Positions 52,296 to 62,219 are shown, counted from the stretch's first letter. The stretch is DNA of 64,000 nt from Larsenimonas suaedae (GCF_023712105.1 NZ_JAMLJI010000001.1:372001-436000), one strand, 5' to 3'. A program made the numbers and translations. Notes: a model not told the origin generated them from the letters alone.

Positions 52296-53033
52296 ATGTC
52301 TGTACTATTGAACTGGTGCAACACAAGGTGCGCGCGATGTCAGTGTTCTGCCATGAAAGGACAAAGCCTGTGTCGTTGGTGTCATGACGCACTTCCGTTC
52401 AATCGACATGCGTGTAAACAGTGCGCGCTGCCCTTATCAGAGCCAAGGGCAGAATATTGCAGCCAATGTCTTGTTAACGCTGTTACGCCCTTTACCGTCA
52501 ATGCGCCGTTTGAATACGGCGGTGATCTTGCCTGGCTCATCACGCGCTTTAAATACCATCATGACTTTCGAGCTGGCCGTATTTTGTTGCAGTTGCTGCT
52601 CGAGCATGCGCCATTTCAATCCTTGGGCGTTGAAAATCGCTTATTGCCCGTGCCGTCACACCCGTCGCGGCAAAGGGCGCGAGGTTTTGACCCTGTCGCA
52701 TGGCTCGCTAGTAAACTTTCCAAAAAAATGGGGTGGCCTTTACTGAAAGCCAGTAAATCACGCCGGACCTCTGCTCAACGCTCATTGACCCGCCATCAGC
52801 GCCTTCGGCTTTCTCCCCGTGTTTTTACGCTTGAGGAGTCAGTAGAGAGTCAAAATATTGTGATTTTTGATGATGTCATGACGACTGGTGCAACGCTGAT
52901 CGCGCTATCAACCCTCTGTTTTCATGGGGCGGCGAACAGTGTGCAAGCCCTCGTGATTGCCCGAACACCTAAAGGGAGCGAGTTTGATAACATGCAGGTC
53001 AATCCAGGGAGACCTCATGACACATCCTTTTGA
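52296..53033 (+). CDS. comF: ComF-family phosphoribosyltransferase-like protein
   Basis: 245 aa. N-terminal cysteine-rich zinc-finger-like part (CARCQC, CRWC, CKQC, CSQC) and a type I PRTase domain with the PRPP loop IVIFDDVMTTGATL; the PVPSHPSRQRARGFDPVAWLA block defines the ComF family. Linked to DNA uptake in competent species. Usually divergent from bioB in gammaproteobacteria; here its 3' end overlaps srkA by 17 bp. Confidence 0.93.
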   Translation: MSVLLNWCNTRCARCQCSAMKGQSLCRWCHDALPFNRHACKQCALPLSEPRAEYCSQCLVNAVTPFTVNAPFEYGGDLAWLITRFKYHHDFRAGRILLQLLLEHAPFQSLGVENRLLPVPSHPSRQRARGFDPVAWLASKLSKKMGWPLLKASKSRRTSAQRSLTRHQRLRLSPRVFTLEESVESQNIVIFDDVMTTGATLIALSTLCFHGAANSVQALVIARTPKGSEFDNMQVNPGRPHDTSF

Positions 53034-53991
53034 AACCCTTTCCCCCGACCGTGCAATCGATATGATTGAAACGCTCGGCTTCGCGGTTGGTCGCGACCCC
53101 TTCGCACTCAATAGTTATGAAAATCGTGTATTCGATTTTCAAGATGACAATCGCCGGCGGTTTATATTGAAGGTTTATCGTCCAGATCGTTGGACACGTG
53201 TTCAACGCGCCGAAGAGCTTCAGTTCATTGAGTTTCTCGCACAAAGCGGGGTTTCCGTTGGCACTCCTTGGCAAGCTCCAGACGGTCGGGTGCTTCATCG
53301 ATACGAAGACTTCGAATACGCCATATTCAATGCGTTGCCCGGCCAGGCCCCCGAACTTGATAATCCAAATCACCTATTTGCTCTGGGCGAGCTTGTAGGG
53401 AAGCTCCATCGTGCGTCTAAAAGATATTCATTTAACGAACGACCGGTTTGGGCGCCTGTATCTCTGCTCGAACACGCTTCCTCTGTCGTTCTTGAGAGCG
53501 CATTTCTTAGTAATCGGCAAGCGAAGGTCTACAAGAAACTGGTCATGGAGTTGATTGACCAGGCCCGGACCTGGCCCCTTGAATCACTGGCCATGTTTCC
53601 GGTGCACGGTGACTGTCACATCGGCAATATTCTCGGGCGTGATGATGAGTTTGGGCTGGTGGATTTTGACGATGCCCAGACCGGGCCTGCGGTCATGGAT
53701 CTTTGGTTGATGCTGACTGCCAAGGAGGCGTCAGAGGCCCAAAGCCAGCTGTCTGAGCTCTTGGAAGGGTATGAGCAATACCTTGATTTTGATCGACGCG
53801 AGCTCGACTGGGTCGAGCGGTTACGTGCCGTGAGGATGGTGCGCCATGCCGCATGGATTGTTGAGCGCTGGAGTGACCCGGCCTTTCCGGCCGCCTTTAG
53901 CTGGGTAGGTAATGAGGCCTATTGGGACGATCACATAAAAGCTCTGGAACAGCAGCGTCATGCCTTATCCGATCCGCTCTGGCTCGCTTGA
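53017..53991 (+). CDS. srkA: Stress-response kinase SrkA (YihE)
   Basis: 324 aa from the ATG at 53017 with AGGGAG upstream (E. coli 328). APH-type Ser/Thr kinase that protects against MazF-driven death and envelope stress in E. coli. FILKVYRPDRW (ATP lysine), PVHGDCHIGNIL (catalytic loop) and LVDFDDAQTGPAVMDLWLML (metal Asp) are all intact. In E. coli it pairs with dsbA; here it is wedged between comF and a lytic transglycosylase, with overlaps on both sides (17 and 32 bp). Confidence 0.94.
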   Translation: MTHPFETLSPDRAIDMIETLGFAVGRDPFALNSYENRVFDFQDDNRRRFILKVYRPDRWTRVQRAEELQFIEFLAQSGVSVGTPWQAPDGRVLHRYEDFEYAIFNALPGQAPELDNPNHLFALGELVGKLHRASKRYSFNERPVWAPVSLLEHASSVVLESAFLSNRQAKVYKKLVMELIDQARTWPLESLAMFPVHGDCHIGNILGRDDEFGLVDFDDAQTGPAVMDLWLMLTAKEASEAQSQLSELLEGYEQYLDFDRRELDWVERLRAVRMVRHAAWIVERWSDPAFPAAFSWVGNEAYWDDHIKALEQQRHALSDPLWLA

Positions 53992-55150
53992 CCGTCGGCA
54001 AGCTCTGCTTGGAATGACGGCGCTTGCCCTGATGCCTTGGACGCAGGTCAGGGCTGATGCGTCGGAAGCGTCCGGGACATGGCTGAGAAAATTTCCAGCA
54101 TTAGAGCGGCAATTCAATGATGCGATGGCCACTCTTGATGAGTGGGGTGGCCAGGCGCAAGGGGCACTATCGGACTACGACGCGTTGTTTGAAGCGATTC
54201 GTTCAAAGGCTGGTGCCTATTGGTCTGATGTAAAGCTTTCGCAACCAAAGCGGCTAGTTGCCTATGATGAGGCCTACCGTAGCCGGGCTGAAATCGATTT
54301 CGAGCAGGGCGAAGTAATCATTGAAACGCTCGATACTCACGCATCAACCGATGAGCTTGTTGAGTTGATCAAGCGAACGCTCTCGACACCGGTCGAAGAC
54401 TCCAGTTTGGACCATGGGCAGTTGAGCCGTAAGCACCGCGATGGTGTTCAGGGACTTCTGAAAGGGCAGGTTGTTGATCAGGGTGGGAAAAGCGTGCGCT
54501 TTGCCTGGCGAACCGACCGCTACGCCAAATGGCTTGCCACGCACAAGGTTGAAACCGAGCGGCAAGAAAACGGTAAAGATGTGCTCAAGATAAATATACC
54601 GTTATCTTATGATCATTTAAATATTCGCTCTAAGCAGTTTGTACCCTTGGTCGAAAAGGCAAGTCGACGCCATAAAGTGGATCCTGCCCTTATCATGGCC
54701 ATTATCTCGACCGAGTCGAGCTTCAACCCCTATGCCGTAAGCCATATTCCCGCGTTTGGGCTTATGCAGATCGTTCCTCGTACGGCTGGAAAGGATGTGT
54801 TCCATCGCATCTATAAGCGTGCTGGCATGCCTTCTAAAACCTTTTTGTTCGATCCTCGAAAAAACATCGATACGGGAACAGCCTACTTGGCACTTTTGGA
54901 TACGGTTTACCTGAAGGGCATTCGTAACCCGAGAAGTCGTCGATGGTGTGTTATTGCGGCCTATAACGGTGGTGCCGGGAACGTGTTTCGAGCGTTCGGT
55001 GGCGGGCGCTCAAGGGCTCTTGCTCGTATTAACGCGCTCAGCGCGCAGGATGTTTATAAGCATCTGCGCACACGTCATCCCGCCGAAGAAACGCGTCGAT
55101 ATGTCTTGAAAGTGGGAAAAGCCCATCGACGCTTCAAGCCCTTGGTTTAG
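53960..55150 (+). CDS. MltC-like lytic transglycosylase with a Tat-like signal
   Basis: 396 aa. N-terminal DUF3393 region typical of MltC (about residues 40-230) and an SLT domain (about 235-396) with catalytic Glu in IISTESSFNPYAVSH, GLMQIVPRTAGKD and AAYNGGAGNVFRAFG. Unlike E. coli MltC there is no lipobox; instead the N-terminus has DRRQALLGMTALALMPW ending VRADA, a twin-arginine-like export signal. The ATG at 53960 lies within srkA (32-bp overlap). Followed by a 99-bp gap and folE. Confidence 0.9.
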   Translation: MPYPIRSGSLDRRQALLGMTALALMPWTQVRADASEASGTWLRKFPALERQFNDAMATLDEWGGQAQGALSDYDALFEAIRSKAGAYWSDVKLSQPKRLVAYDEAYRSRAEIDFEQGEVIIETLDTHASTDELVELIKRTLSTPVEDSSLDHGQLSRKHRDGVQGLLKGQVVDQGGKSVRFAWRTDRYAKWLATHKVETERQENGKDVLKINIPLSYDHLNIRSKQFVPLVEKASRRHKVDPALIMAIISTESSFNPYAVSHIPAFGLMQIVPRTAGKDVFHRIYKRAGMPSKTFLFDPRKNIDTGTAYLALLDTVYLKGIRNPRSRRWCVIAAYNGGAGNVFRAFGGGRSRALARINALSAQDVYKHLRTRHPAEETRRYVLKVGKAHRRFKPLV

Positions 55151-55249
55151 GGCGAAACTCGAACTGCGAAATGTATGAGGTTGCGATACCATAGGCGCCT
55201 TTCGCCGCGCCCGCGGCCAACCTGTCTTTCGAAGAGATTGAATCAGCCC

Positions 55250-55807
55250 ATGTGTGACGAGCTCTCCCACCACTTTCAGGAAATCATCAAGGGTCTGGGC
55301 GAAGACCCGAGTCGAGAAGGGTTACGTGATACCCCTACTCGCGCAGCCAAGGCCATGCAGTTTCTGACGCGAGGCTATAATGAGTCATTGGAAACCCTGG
55401 TTAATAACGCAGTATTTACCTCAGACACCGATGAGATTGTTCTGGTCAAGGACATCGAGCTGTACTCGATGTGTGAGCACCATATGCTACCGTTCATAGG
55501 TAAATGCCACATCGGTTATCTGCCGGATGGCAAGGTGCTGGGTCTTTCGAAATTCGCTCGTATTGTCGATATGTACGCGCGTCGGCTGCAGATCCAGGAA
55601 AACCTGACACGGCAGATTGCCGAAGCCGTTAGGCAGGTGACCGGCGCCAAGGGCGTTGGGGTCATTATCGAGGCGAAACATATGTGCATGATGATGCGAG
55701 GGGTCGAGAAACAGAATTCGAGCATGAGCACGTCGGTCATGCTTGGCTCGTTCCGTCGTAACATCGAAACCCGGCAGGAATTTTTGTCCTTGGTACGTCA
55801 TCAATAA
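55250..55807 (+). CDS. folE: GTP cyclohydrolase I
   Basis: Converts GTP to dihydroneopterin triphosphate, the first step of folate and also of queuosine precursor synthesis. 185 aa from the ATG at 55250. Zinc ligands and active site: [38 protein letters not shown] and [12 protein letters not shown]. Of the shorter (about 185-aa) type rather than E. coli's 222. Start has only a weak ribosome binding site (AAGAGA). gabD follows after 42 bp. Confidence 0.96.
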   Translation: MCDELSHHFQEIIKGLGEDPSREGLRDTPTRAAKAMQFLTRGYNESLETLVNNAVFTSDTDEIVLVKDIELYSMCEHHMLPFIGKCHIGYLPDGKVLGLSKFARIVDMYARRLQIQENLTRQIAEAVRQVTGAKGVGVIIEAKHMCMMMRGVEKQNSSMSTSVMLGSFRRNIETRQEFLSLVRHQ

Positions 55808-55849
55808 CCGTACCTTCAAATGCATTCCCGAGATCAGGATGGAAGCGCC

Positions 55850-57307
55850 ATGACTATGCTGCAAGACAATGGATTGTTTCGCCCATTTGCCTTTATTGAT
55901 GGTAGTTGGGTCGCAGCCGACAGCGGTGAGCAGATTGAGGTTGATAATCCCTCGACCGGCGAGATTATCGCTCGAGTGCCCAAGATGGGGCGCAAGGAAA
56001 CCGACCGTGCCATCGACGCTGCGTATGCGGCTTTTGAAGCTTGGTCTGAGCGAACCGCACTCGAACGAGCCGATATTCTCTATCGATGGTATGAGTTGAT
56101 GATGGAGCATCAGGCTGATCTCGGTCGATTAATGACGCTTGAACAGGGCAAGCCTGAAAAGGAAGCCGAAGGTGAGATCGCTTATGCGGCCAGCTTTCTG
56201 CGCTGGTACGCCGAAGAAGCTCGAAGGGTTTATGGCGATACCATTCCCGGTGCCAAGTCCGGCCAGCGTATCGTTGTTCTCAAGCAACCCGTGGGTGTCG
56301 TTGGGGCGATTACCCCATGGAATTTCCCCTCCTCGATGATTACACGCAAGGCGGGGGCAGCGCTGGCGGCAGGGTGCTCGATCGTTGTCAAGCCGGCAAG
56401 CCAGACCCCGCTTTCCGCGACGGCTCTTGCTGTACTTGCCGAGCGTGCGGGCGTGCCCAAGGGGGTTTTCAATGTTCTCCCAGGCAGTGCATCCGATATC
56501 GCGGGCGCACTGACGGAGTCGCCCAAGGTTCGAAAGATCACCTTTACCGGGTCGACCGAGGTTGGCCGTACGTTGATGGCCAATGCCGCGCAGAATATTC
56601 AAAAGATCTCGCTGGAATTGGGCGGCAACGCGCCATTTATCGTATTCGAGGATGCGGATCTGGACGCAGCCGTTCAAGGGGCGCTGGCGTCCAAGTTTCG
56701 AAATGCCGGCCAAACCTGTGTCTGCACCAACCGATTTCTAGTGCAAAACAGCATCATCAATGCGTTCAGCGAAAAGCTCGCAGCGGCCATGAACAGCGAT
56801 TTGTCGGTCGGTGACGGGTTTGAAAGCGGAGTGACTGTCGGGCCGATGATCGATGACGATGCGGTCAACAAGATGGCTGAACATGTCGAGGATGCGGTCG
56901 ACAAGGGCGCTGAACTTCTGTTGGGTGGTCAGCGGCACGCAAAAGGCGGGCGCTTTTACCTGCCGACATTGGTCAGTGGCGCGACCCAGGATATGAAGGT
57001 CGCTCATGAAGAAACCTTCGGACCATTGGCCGCCGTGTTTGGTTTCGACAGTGAGCGTGAGGCGCTTGAAATGGCAAACGATACCGAGTACGGATTGGCT
57101 GCCTATTTCTATAGTAGAGACATCGGTCGCATCTGGCGTGTAGCAGAAAAGCTCGAGTATGGAATGGTAGGCATCAATGAGGGCCTGATCTCCAATGCTG
57201 CTGCTCCGTTTGGGGGCGTCAAGGCCTCTGGGCTTGGTCGAGAAGGGTCCAAGTATGGGCTTGATGAATACCTTGAAACAAAGTATCTCTGCTTGAATAT
57301 CAGTTAA
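55850..57307 (+). CDS. gabD: NADP-dependent succinate-semialdehyde dehydrogenase
   Basis: 485 aa from the ATG at 55850, supported by a GGAAG upstream. Aldehyde dehydrogenase superfamily: ITPWNFPSSMITRKAGAALA, FTGSTEVGRTLM, catalytic Glu in ELGGNAPFIVFEDADLD and catalytic Cys in NAGQTCVCTNRF (with the neighbouring Cys typical of GabD). Oxidises succinate semialdehyde to succinate in GABA breakdown; glutarate semialdehyde is an alternative. gabT is not in the window. Ends at a long bidirectional terminator. Confidence 0.93.
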   Translation: MTMLQDNGLFRPFAFIDGSWVAADSGEQIEVDNPSTGEIIARVPKMGRKETDRAIDAAYAAFEAWSERTALERADILYRWYELMMEHQADLGRLMTLEQGKPEKEAEGEIAYAASFLRWYAEEARRVYGDTIPGAKSGQRIVVLKQPVGVVGAITPWNFPSSMITRKAGAALAAGCSIVVKPASQTPLSATALAVLAERAGVPKGVFNVLPGSASDIAGALTESPKVRKITFTGSTEVGRTLMANAAQNIQKISLELGGNAPFIVFEDADLDAAVQGALASKFRNAGQTCVCTNRFLVQNSIINAFSEKLAAAMNSDLSVGDGFESGVTVGPMIDDDAVNKMAEHVEDAVDKGAELLLGGQRHAKGGRFYLPTLVSGATQDMKVAHEETFGPLAAVFGFDSEREALEMANDTEYGLAAYFYSRDIGRIWRVAEKLEYGMVGINEGLISNAAAPFGGVKASGLGREGSKYGLDEYLETKYLCLNIS

Positions 57308-57321
57308 GTTTCATATCTTGC

Positions 57322-57360
57322 GCCATAAAAAAACCGGTCAAGGACCGGTTTTTTTATGGC
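57322..57360. terminator. Bidirectional terminator between gabD and guaD
   Basis: Long perfect stem: GCCATAAAAAAACCGGTC, 3-nt loop, GACCGGTTTTTTTATGGC. T runs lie inside both outer stems. Confidence 0.95.
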
Positions 57361-57385
57361 GCGCTTTAGGGGGCGTTTCGGTGTA

Positions 57386-58702
57386 TTAAGGCGCAAGCTC
57401 CATTTTCCTGCCCTGAACATAAGTGGCATGGATGGCGCGGTCGTCGCCCAGCATCATCAAGTTGAACAGCATTTCAAATAACGTAGTTGCGCGGCTTGCC
57501 TTGCGAGCAAGTGCCGGTGATCCCCTTGGGTCGAGAACGACGATATCGGCCTCAAAACCGGGTTTTAGTTGCCCAATGCAGTCATTAAGCGACAACATTA
57601 CCGCATTGCCATGCGTTACCTGATAAAACCCTTGCCATGGGGTATACGACACCCCCTGGAGCTGACACACCTGGTAGGCCGCCGCCAAAGTATGCAATTG
57701 AGACAGGCTGGTACCTGCGCCAATGTCGCTTGCAATTCCAAGCGTTACTTTGCTCTCACGTGCCGCTCGAAAATCAAAAAGCCCGCTGCCCAAAAAGAGA
57801 TTGGAGGTTGGACAGAATGCAATCCGGCCGCCTGCACTATGAAGTCTCTGGCGAACACTGTCATCGATGTGAATGGCATGTGCAAAAACGGCGCGGTCTT
57901 TTAGAAGACCCACCCGATCATAAACATCCAGATAATCCCGCGCGCTTGGGTAGAGGTTGCTGACCCAGGCAATTTCTTTGGTATTTTCGCTCAGGTGCGT
58001 TTGAACGATGAGTTCCGGATAGTCCTTGGCAAGGAGGCCGGCCACACGCATCTGTTCGGGTGAAGAGGTGGGAGCAAAACGTGGCGTGATGGCGTACTCA
58101 AGACGCCCCTGGCCATGCCAGCGCTCGATCAAAGCGCGACTTTCATGCTCTGCACGTTCTGGTGTATCGGTCAGCGCGGCAGGCGCATTTCGGTCCATCA
58201 TGACCTTACCGCCAAGCATTCGGCATCCGCGCGCAGAGGCTGCCTTGAATAGGGCATCGACCGAGCTCGGATGACTGGTACAAAACGCCAGTGCGGTAGT
58301 GGTTCCGTATCTCAGCATTTCTGAAATGAACGCATCAGCCAGCGCGTCGGCATACGCAGGATCGGCAAACCGGGCTTCTTCGGGGAAGGTGTAATCATTT
58401 AGCCAGTCAAGCAGCTGCTTGCCGAACGACGCGATAATATCGAGCTGACTGAAATGCACATGAGGATCAACAAAGCCCGGCATGATGAGCTTGTCAGGGT
58501 AGTGATGAAGCTCTGCATCAGCCGGTAGGTGAGCGAGAAGCGCATCGGCCTCTCCGACGTGCTTGATGTGGCCCTGCTCAATCCATAACAGGCCGTCTTC
58601 AAGATAGACAACACTTTCGTCTTTTGGGGTGACGTCGACCCCGGGATCGGCTGAAAAACTGAGTAGCGGGCCACGAAGGGCGAGTGTTGGCTGATGAGTC
58701 AT
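57386..58702 (-). CDS. guaD: Guanine deaminase
   Basis: Zinc amidohydrolase converting guanine to xanthine. 438 aa from the ATG at 58702; a start nine codons upstream is less family-like. Metal ligands and active site: GFVDPHVHFSQLD, QTHLSENTKEI, FAHAIHID and LGIASDIGAGTSLSQL. C-terminal GQLKPGFEADIVVLDPRGSP is family-typical. Isolated from other purine catabolism genes. Confidence 0.95.
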   Translation of the reverse strand: MTHQPTLALRGPLLSFSADPGVDVTPKDESVVYLEDGLLWIEQGHIKHVGEADALLAHLPADAELHHYPDKLIMPGFVDPHVHFSQLDIIASFGKQLLDWLNDYTFPEEARFADPAYADALADAFISEMLRYGTTTALAFCTSHPSSVDALFKAASARGCRMLGGKVMMDRNAPAALTDTPERAEHESRALIERWHGQGRLEYAITPRFAPTSSPEQMRVAGLLAKDYPELIVQTHLSENTKEIAWVSNLYPSARDYLDVYDRVGLLKDRAVFAHAIHIDDSVRQRLHSAGGRIAFCPTSNLFLGSGLFDFRAARESKVTLGIASDIGAGTSLSQLHTLAAAYQVCQLQGVSYTPWQGFYQVTHGNAVMLSLNDCIGQLKPGFEADIVVLDPRGSPALARKASRATTLFEMLFNLMMLGDDRAIHATYVQGRKMELAP

Positions 58703-58964
58703 GGCGTAGGTTGCTTTATGTGTCGGCAATCAGGGCAGTGTCATGCCTATCGACCCGAGGATCAACCCGGCGGTTTTCAATCGACTGACTTTGCCCAGAC
58801 GCCTATCAAATGAAAATCCGACATGTTTTCTCATATGCGTTTTTCATTACATGCGCTCTTCATTTCCCGACCTTGTTGTCGATAAAGCTTGAGTGAGCGG
58901 CTATGTGCCGAGTCTTGGGTGTCTTCAAGCGTTTAATAACGTTCCTGGTGATGGGAAATCTAAC

Positions 58965-60722
58965 ATGGCGATTCTTGATCGATTGGCAAGTGTTCGTTAC
59001 CGACTCATCGGCGCGTTCGGTAGCGGGGTTGTGGTGGTTGTAGGTATCGGTGCGTTTGGAGCCTATGGCATTCAAGAAGCCAATACGGACCTGGAGCGTG
59101 TGTATGAACAAAACCTGCTTTCAACTCAAATGGTCGGCAATATCAAAAGCTCGCTTTCCGAAATACGTGGGCAAGCGCTGAGTACAACAACGCTTCGAGA
59201 TGATCAGGCGACTACCAGGATTTTAAAAGATATCGGGGCCTCACAAGAGGCGCTTGGCACAAGCCTTGCCGCCTATTATCCAGCGATGGTTTCCTCGGAA
59301 GAGGAACGCCAAACGGCCATTCGATTCATCAATGCCTATGATCAGATGGATGCGGGTATGGCCCGCATGCTTCAAGCAATTAAAGGGGGTGACTATGATC
59401 GCGCCCGCGATGCCTATGTCGATCAGGTCAGGGATGCGTTTGTAGCAACCCGAGGCATCAGTGACGAGTTACTTGGTATTCAAAAGACGCAATCAAAAGC
59501 ATTCTATGAAGCCGCAGCCAGTCGCGCTGAAACCGAACAGTGGTTGATCTGGATCGCGATGATTCTGGCGGGTATTTCAACGGCGGCTGTCGGTTATTGG
59601 ACACTTCGCTCCATTATTCCCCCGCTATCTCGCGCGCAGGAGCTTACCGGCTCGATTGCAGAAGGGCGTCTTGATAACGAGATCGATACGCAGCGTACCG
59701 ATGAGTTCGGCGACATGCTGCGGGGCCTCCATGCAATGCAGCAACGCCTGGCATCTGTAGTCACTCGTGTGCACGATAACTCCGAGTCTGTGAGTTCGGC
59801 CGCTCGGGAAATTGCATCCGGCAATGACGATCTGAGCCGTCGAACACAGGAGCAGGCCGCAAGCCTTGAACAGACCGCTGCGTCCATGGAGCAAATGACC
59901 TCGACGGTACGCCAGAACGCTGAAAACGCGATTCAGGCCAATGAGTTGGCCTCAGGGGTGAGTGCTCAGGCCCAGGAAGGGGGAGAAGTAGTCGAGCGGG
60001 CCGTTCAGGCCATGAGCGAAATCAATGCATCGAGTAAAAAGATCGCCGATATCGTGGGCATGATTGATGAGATTGCGTTCCAGACCAATCTTCTTGCCTT
60101 GAACGCAGCGGTCGAGGCTGCGCGTGCCGGTGAGCAGGGGCGCGGGTTTGCTGTGGTTGCCTCCGAGGTGCGCAACCTTGCGCAACGTAGCGCCAAGGCC
60201 GCCAAGGAAATTACAGGACTGGTCGAGGAAAGCGTTCATAAAGTGGAGTCCGGCTCTCAGCTTGTTACGCTTTCTGGGCAAACGCTGACCGAAATCGTGG
60301 AAAGCGTTAAAAAGGTCAGCAATATCGTTGCCGAGATTTCCAATGCAAGCCAGGAGCAGTCGACCGGGATTGATCAGGTGAACCAGGCTGTTTCACAAAT
60401 GGATCAAGGCACACAACAGAATGCTGCGCTGGTCGAAGAGGCGGCGGCTTCAAGCCGTACGCTTGAAGAACAGGCTGATCAGCTACGACGTGAGGTCGGT
60501 TTCTTCCAACTCGGTGCGTTAGGCGCAAATCAGCGCCTTGATGCTCGTCTCGCGCCACCGGTGCCCTCGATGAGTGCCCGGAAAGCTGACCACGCCTCAA
60601 GCCCTCGTAAAACATCGCCCACTAAGGCGAAAGCGTCACCGGTTTCAGCCAAGCCCTCTCGCCCAAAACAAGCACCGGCCATGACGACCGCAGCTGGCGA
60701 TGATGATTGGGAAACGTTTTGA
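58965..60722 (+). CDS. Methyl-accepting chemotaxis protein (4HB sensor)
   Basis: 585 aa from the ATG at 58965. Membrane helix 1 (about 14-38), periplasmic four-helix-bundle sensor (about 40-190), membrane helix 2 ([20 protein letters not shown]), HAMP, methylation helices and the signalling hairpin [20 protein letters not shown] / [18 protein letters not shown]. After a Pro/Ala/Lys-rich linker it ends in DDDWETF, matching the NWETF-type docking pentapeptide for CheR and CheB, so it is probably a high-abundance receptor. Closest to Tar/Tsr-type; ligand unknown. A terminator follows. Confidence 0.95.
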   Translation: MAILDRLASVRYRLIGAFGSGVVVVVGIGAFGAYGIQEANTDLERVYEQNLLSTQMVGNIKSSLSEIRGQALSTTTLRDDQATTRILKDIGASQEALGTSLAAYYPAMVSSEEERQTAIRFINAYDQMDAGMARMLQAIKGGDYDRARDAYVDQVRDAFVATRGISDELLGIQKTQSKAFYEAAASRAETEQWLIWIAMILAGISTAAVGYWTLRSIIPPLSRAQELTGSIAEGRLDNEIDTQRTDEFGDMLRGLHAMQQRLASVVTRVHDNSESVSSAAREIASGNDDLSRRTQEQAASLEQTAASMEQMTSTVRQNAENAIQANELASGVSAQAQEGGEVVERAVQAMSEINASSKKIADIVGMIDEIAFQTNLLALNAAVEAARAGEQGRGFAVVASEVRNLAQRSAKAAKEITGLVEESVHKVESGSQLVTLSGQTLTEIVESVKKVSNIVAEISNASQEQSTGIDQVNQAVSQMDQGTQQNAALVEEAAASSRTLEEQADQLRREVGFFQLGALGANQRLDARLAPPVPSMSARKADHASSPRKTSPTKAKASPVSAKPSRPKQAPAMTTAAGDDDWETF

Positions 60723-60769
60723 TCGTTAGGAAATGAGTTGTCAATAAAAGGTTAATCGGTTCCCCGCTT

Positions 60770-60808
60770 GCCGTGTATGGAGTGCCAAGGTCCATACACG
60801 GCCTTTTT
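60770..60808 (+). terminator. Rho-independent terminator after the chemoreceptor
   Basis: GCCGTGTATGGA / TCCATACACGGC stem (12 bp), 9-nt loop, T5 tail. Confidence 0.92.
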
Positions 60809-60912
60809 GCGTTTAACGGGGCACGTTGGAGCTATGTTCAGGTGGCTTTCTTGTTTTAGCTTTCTCATGATAAAGGCTTTAAATCATGGGCTTTTAAAGC
60901 AGCGAGGTTTTA

Positions 60913-60969
60913 ATGCTGATGGTAGTATTCGCCGGCAATGATCCGGTGGGTAAGGCGCCAAAACGATGA
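60913..60969 (+). CDS. Possible 18-residue leader ORF coupled to the O-antigen ligase gene
   Basis: ATG at 60913 (GAGG 5 bp upstream) opens MLMVVFAGNDPVGKAPKR and stops at a TGA overlapping the next gene's ATG (ATGA). The next gene's own ribosome binding site (AAGG about 10 bp upstream) is weaker. Could be a translational-coupling leader or chance. Confidence 0.35.
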   Translation: MLMVVFAGNDPVGKAPKR

Positions 60970-62219
60970 AAGGCAACAACCATTTTTTAAGTCTCTTCGC
61001 TCAAATGGGCATGTTTTTAACCCTTGCGTTGACGCTGTCGCTCGATGGCGGATATAGCTACGGCGCTATAATAGTGTTGCTTGGGAGCTTGTTGGGGTTG
61101 GGAGCGTTCAGGTTATATCGCGGCCAGCGCCTTGCCCGTGAGGATAGGCAGCTGCTGTTGGTGTTTGTCCTTTACGGGCTTAGTTTCTTGTTTTTTCGAG
61201 CGTACCACGTGTTTGAATGGAGTGGGCTGGATAAACCGTCGAGGTTTATTCTGGTCTGCTTGATTTTCCTGTTTCTGCGTTCGGTGGCCCTGAAGGGATA
61301 TTTGTTATGGCTTGGGGCTGCAGTCGGCACGTATTCGGGTGTGGGTGTTGCAATCTACCAGCACTTTATAGATGACAAGGCGCGGGCTAACGGCTTTCAG
61401 CATCCGATCATGTTTGGGAACTTCGGTGTACTGCTGGGCATGATTTGCTTTGCCGGGTTCATTTTCTATATCGGCAAAAAACAGTATACGTATGCTTTTT
61501 TGATGTTTCTGGCAGGCGTTTCGGGTCTATTGGTGTCTATTTTGTCGGGATCGCGTGGAGGGTGGCTGGCCATTCCTGTCGGTCTTGTCTATCTCTTCTG
61601 GCAAAGTCGTGATGTCATCGGTGCCCGGCTCGTAAAGCAGGCAGCGGTATTTTTTGTGGCTGCAATGGTGGCTGTAATTGCGATACCTCAGACCGGGGTG
61701 TCTCATCGGATTGGCCAGGCCGTATCAGACATTGAAAACTACGTTGAGCCCGATGGTAGCGCACGAACCTCGGTTGGGCTTCGCTTTGAAATGTGGAAAG
61801 CGGCTCTCCATCTTTATAAGGAATCGCCCATTCTCGGGGTCGGTGAGTTCGATATTCAGGCCAAGAAACAGGTGCTGGCGGACGAGGGAATCATTGATCA
61901 AGCGGCCGTTCATTTTGGTCATGCCCATAACGAGTATCTGACGAACCTGAGCGAGTATGGAACGATCGGATTTATCCTGCTGATGATCCTTTATATCGTG
62001 CCATTGCGTCTTTTTAATCAAAAGATTCGCGCTTATCCATCGGATTGGAATATTCGGTGCTATGCCATGGCTGGTGGCTTGATTCCAGCGTGTTATATGG
62101 ATTTTGCGCTGAGTCAGTCCATGTTTTCCCATAACTCGGGCGTTATGCTGTTTTCGTTAGGCATCATGTATTTTTGGAGTGTTGTAAGAAACCTTGAAGC
62201 CGAGAAAGCTGTTGGCTGA
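60966..62219 (+). CDS. O-antigen ligase/polymerase family protein (WaaL-like)
   Basis: 417 aa, about eleven membrane segments and a Wzy_C domain. SGSRGGWLAIPVGLVYLF and the large periplasmic loop ending with HAHNEYLTNLSEYGTIGF are typical of ligases that transfer undecaprenyl-linked O-antigen to lipid A core. RFEMWKAALHLYKESPILGVG is the conserved loop. WaaL versus Wzy or a teichuronic-type polymerase cannot be settled. galE, which supplies UDP-galactose, starts at the right end, so surface polysaccharide genes may follow. Confidence 0.85.
   Translation: MKGNNHFLSLFAQMGMFLTLALTLSLDGGYSYGAIIVLLGSLLGLGAFRLYRGQRLAREDRQLLLVFVLYGLSFLFFRAYHVFEWSGLDKPSRFILVCLIFLFLRSVALKGYLLWLGAAVGTYSGVGVAIYQHFIDDKARANGFQHPIMFGNFGVLLGMICFAGFIFYIGKKQYTYAFLMFLAGVSGLLVSILSGSRGGWLAIPVGLVYLFWQSRDVIGARLVKQAAVFFVAAMVAVIAIPQTGVSHRIGQAVSDIENYVEPDGSARTSVGLRFEMWKAALHLYKESPILGVGEFDIQAKKQVLADEGIIDQAAVHFGHAHNEYLTNLSEYGTIGFILLMILYIVPLRLFNQKIRAYPSDWNIRCYAMAGGLIPACYMDFALSQSMFSHNSGVMLFSLGIMYFWSVVRNLEAEKAVG

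Noticed and set aside
58875-58964. Sigma28-type promoter for the chemoreceptor
   Set aside because: TAAA and GCCGAGTC are present but about 20 nt apart instead of 15, and the -10 is imperfect.
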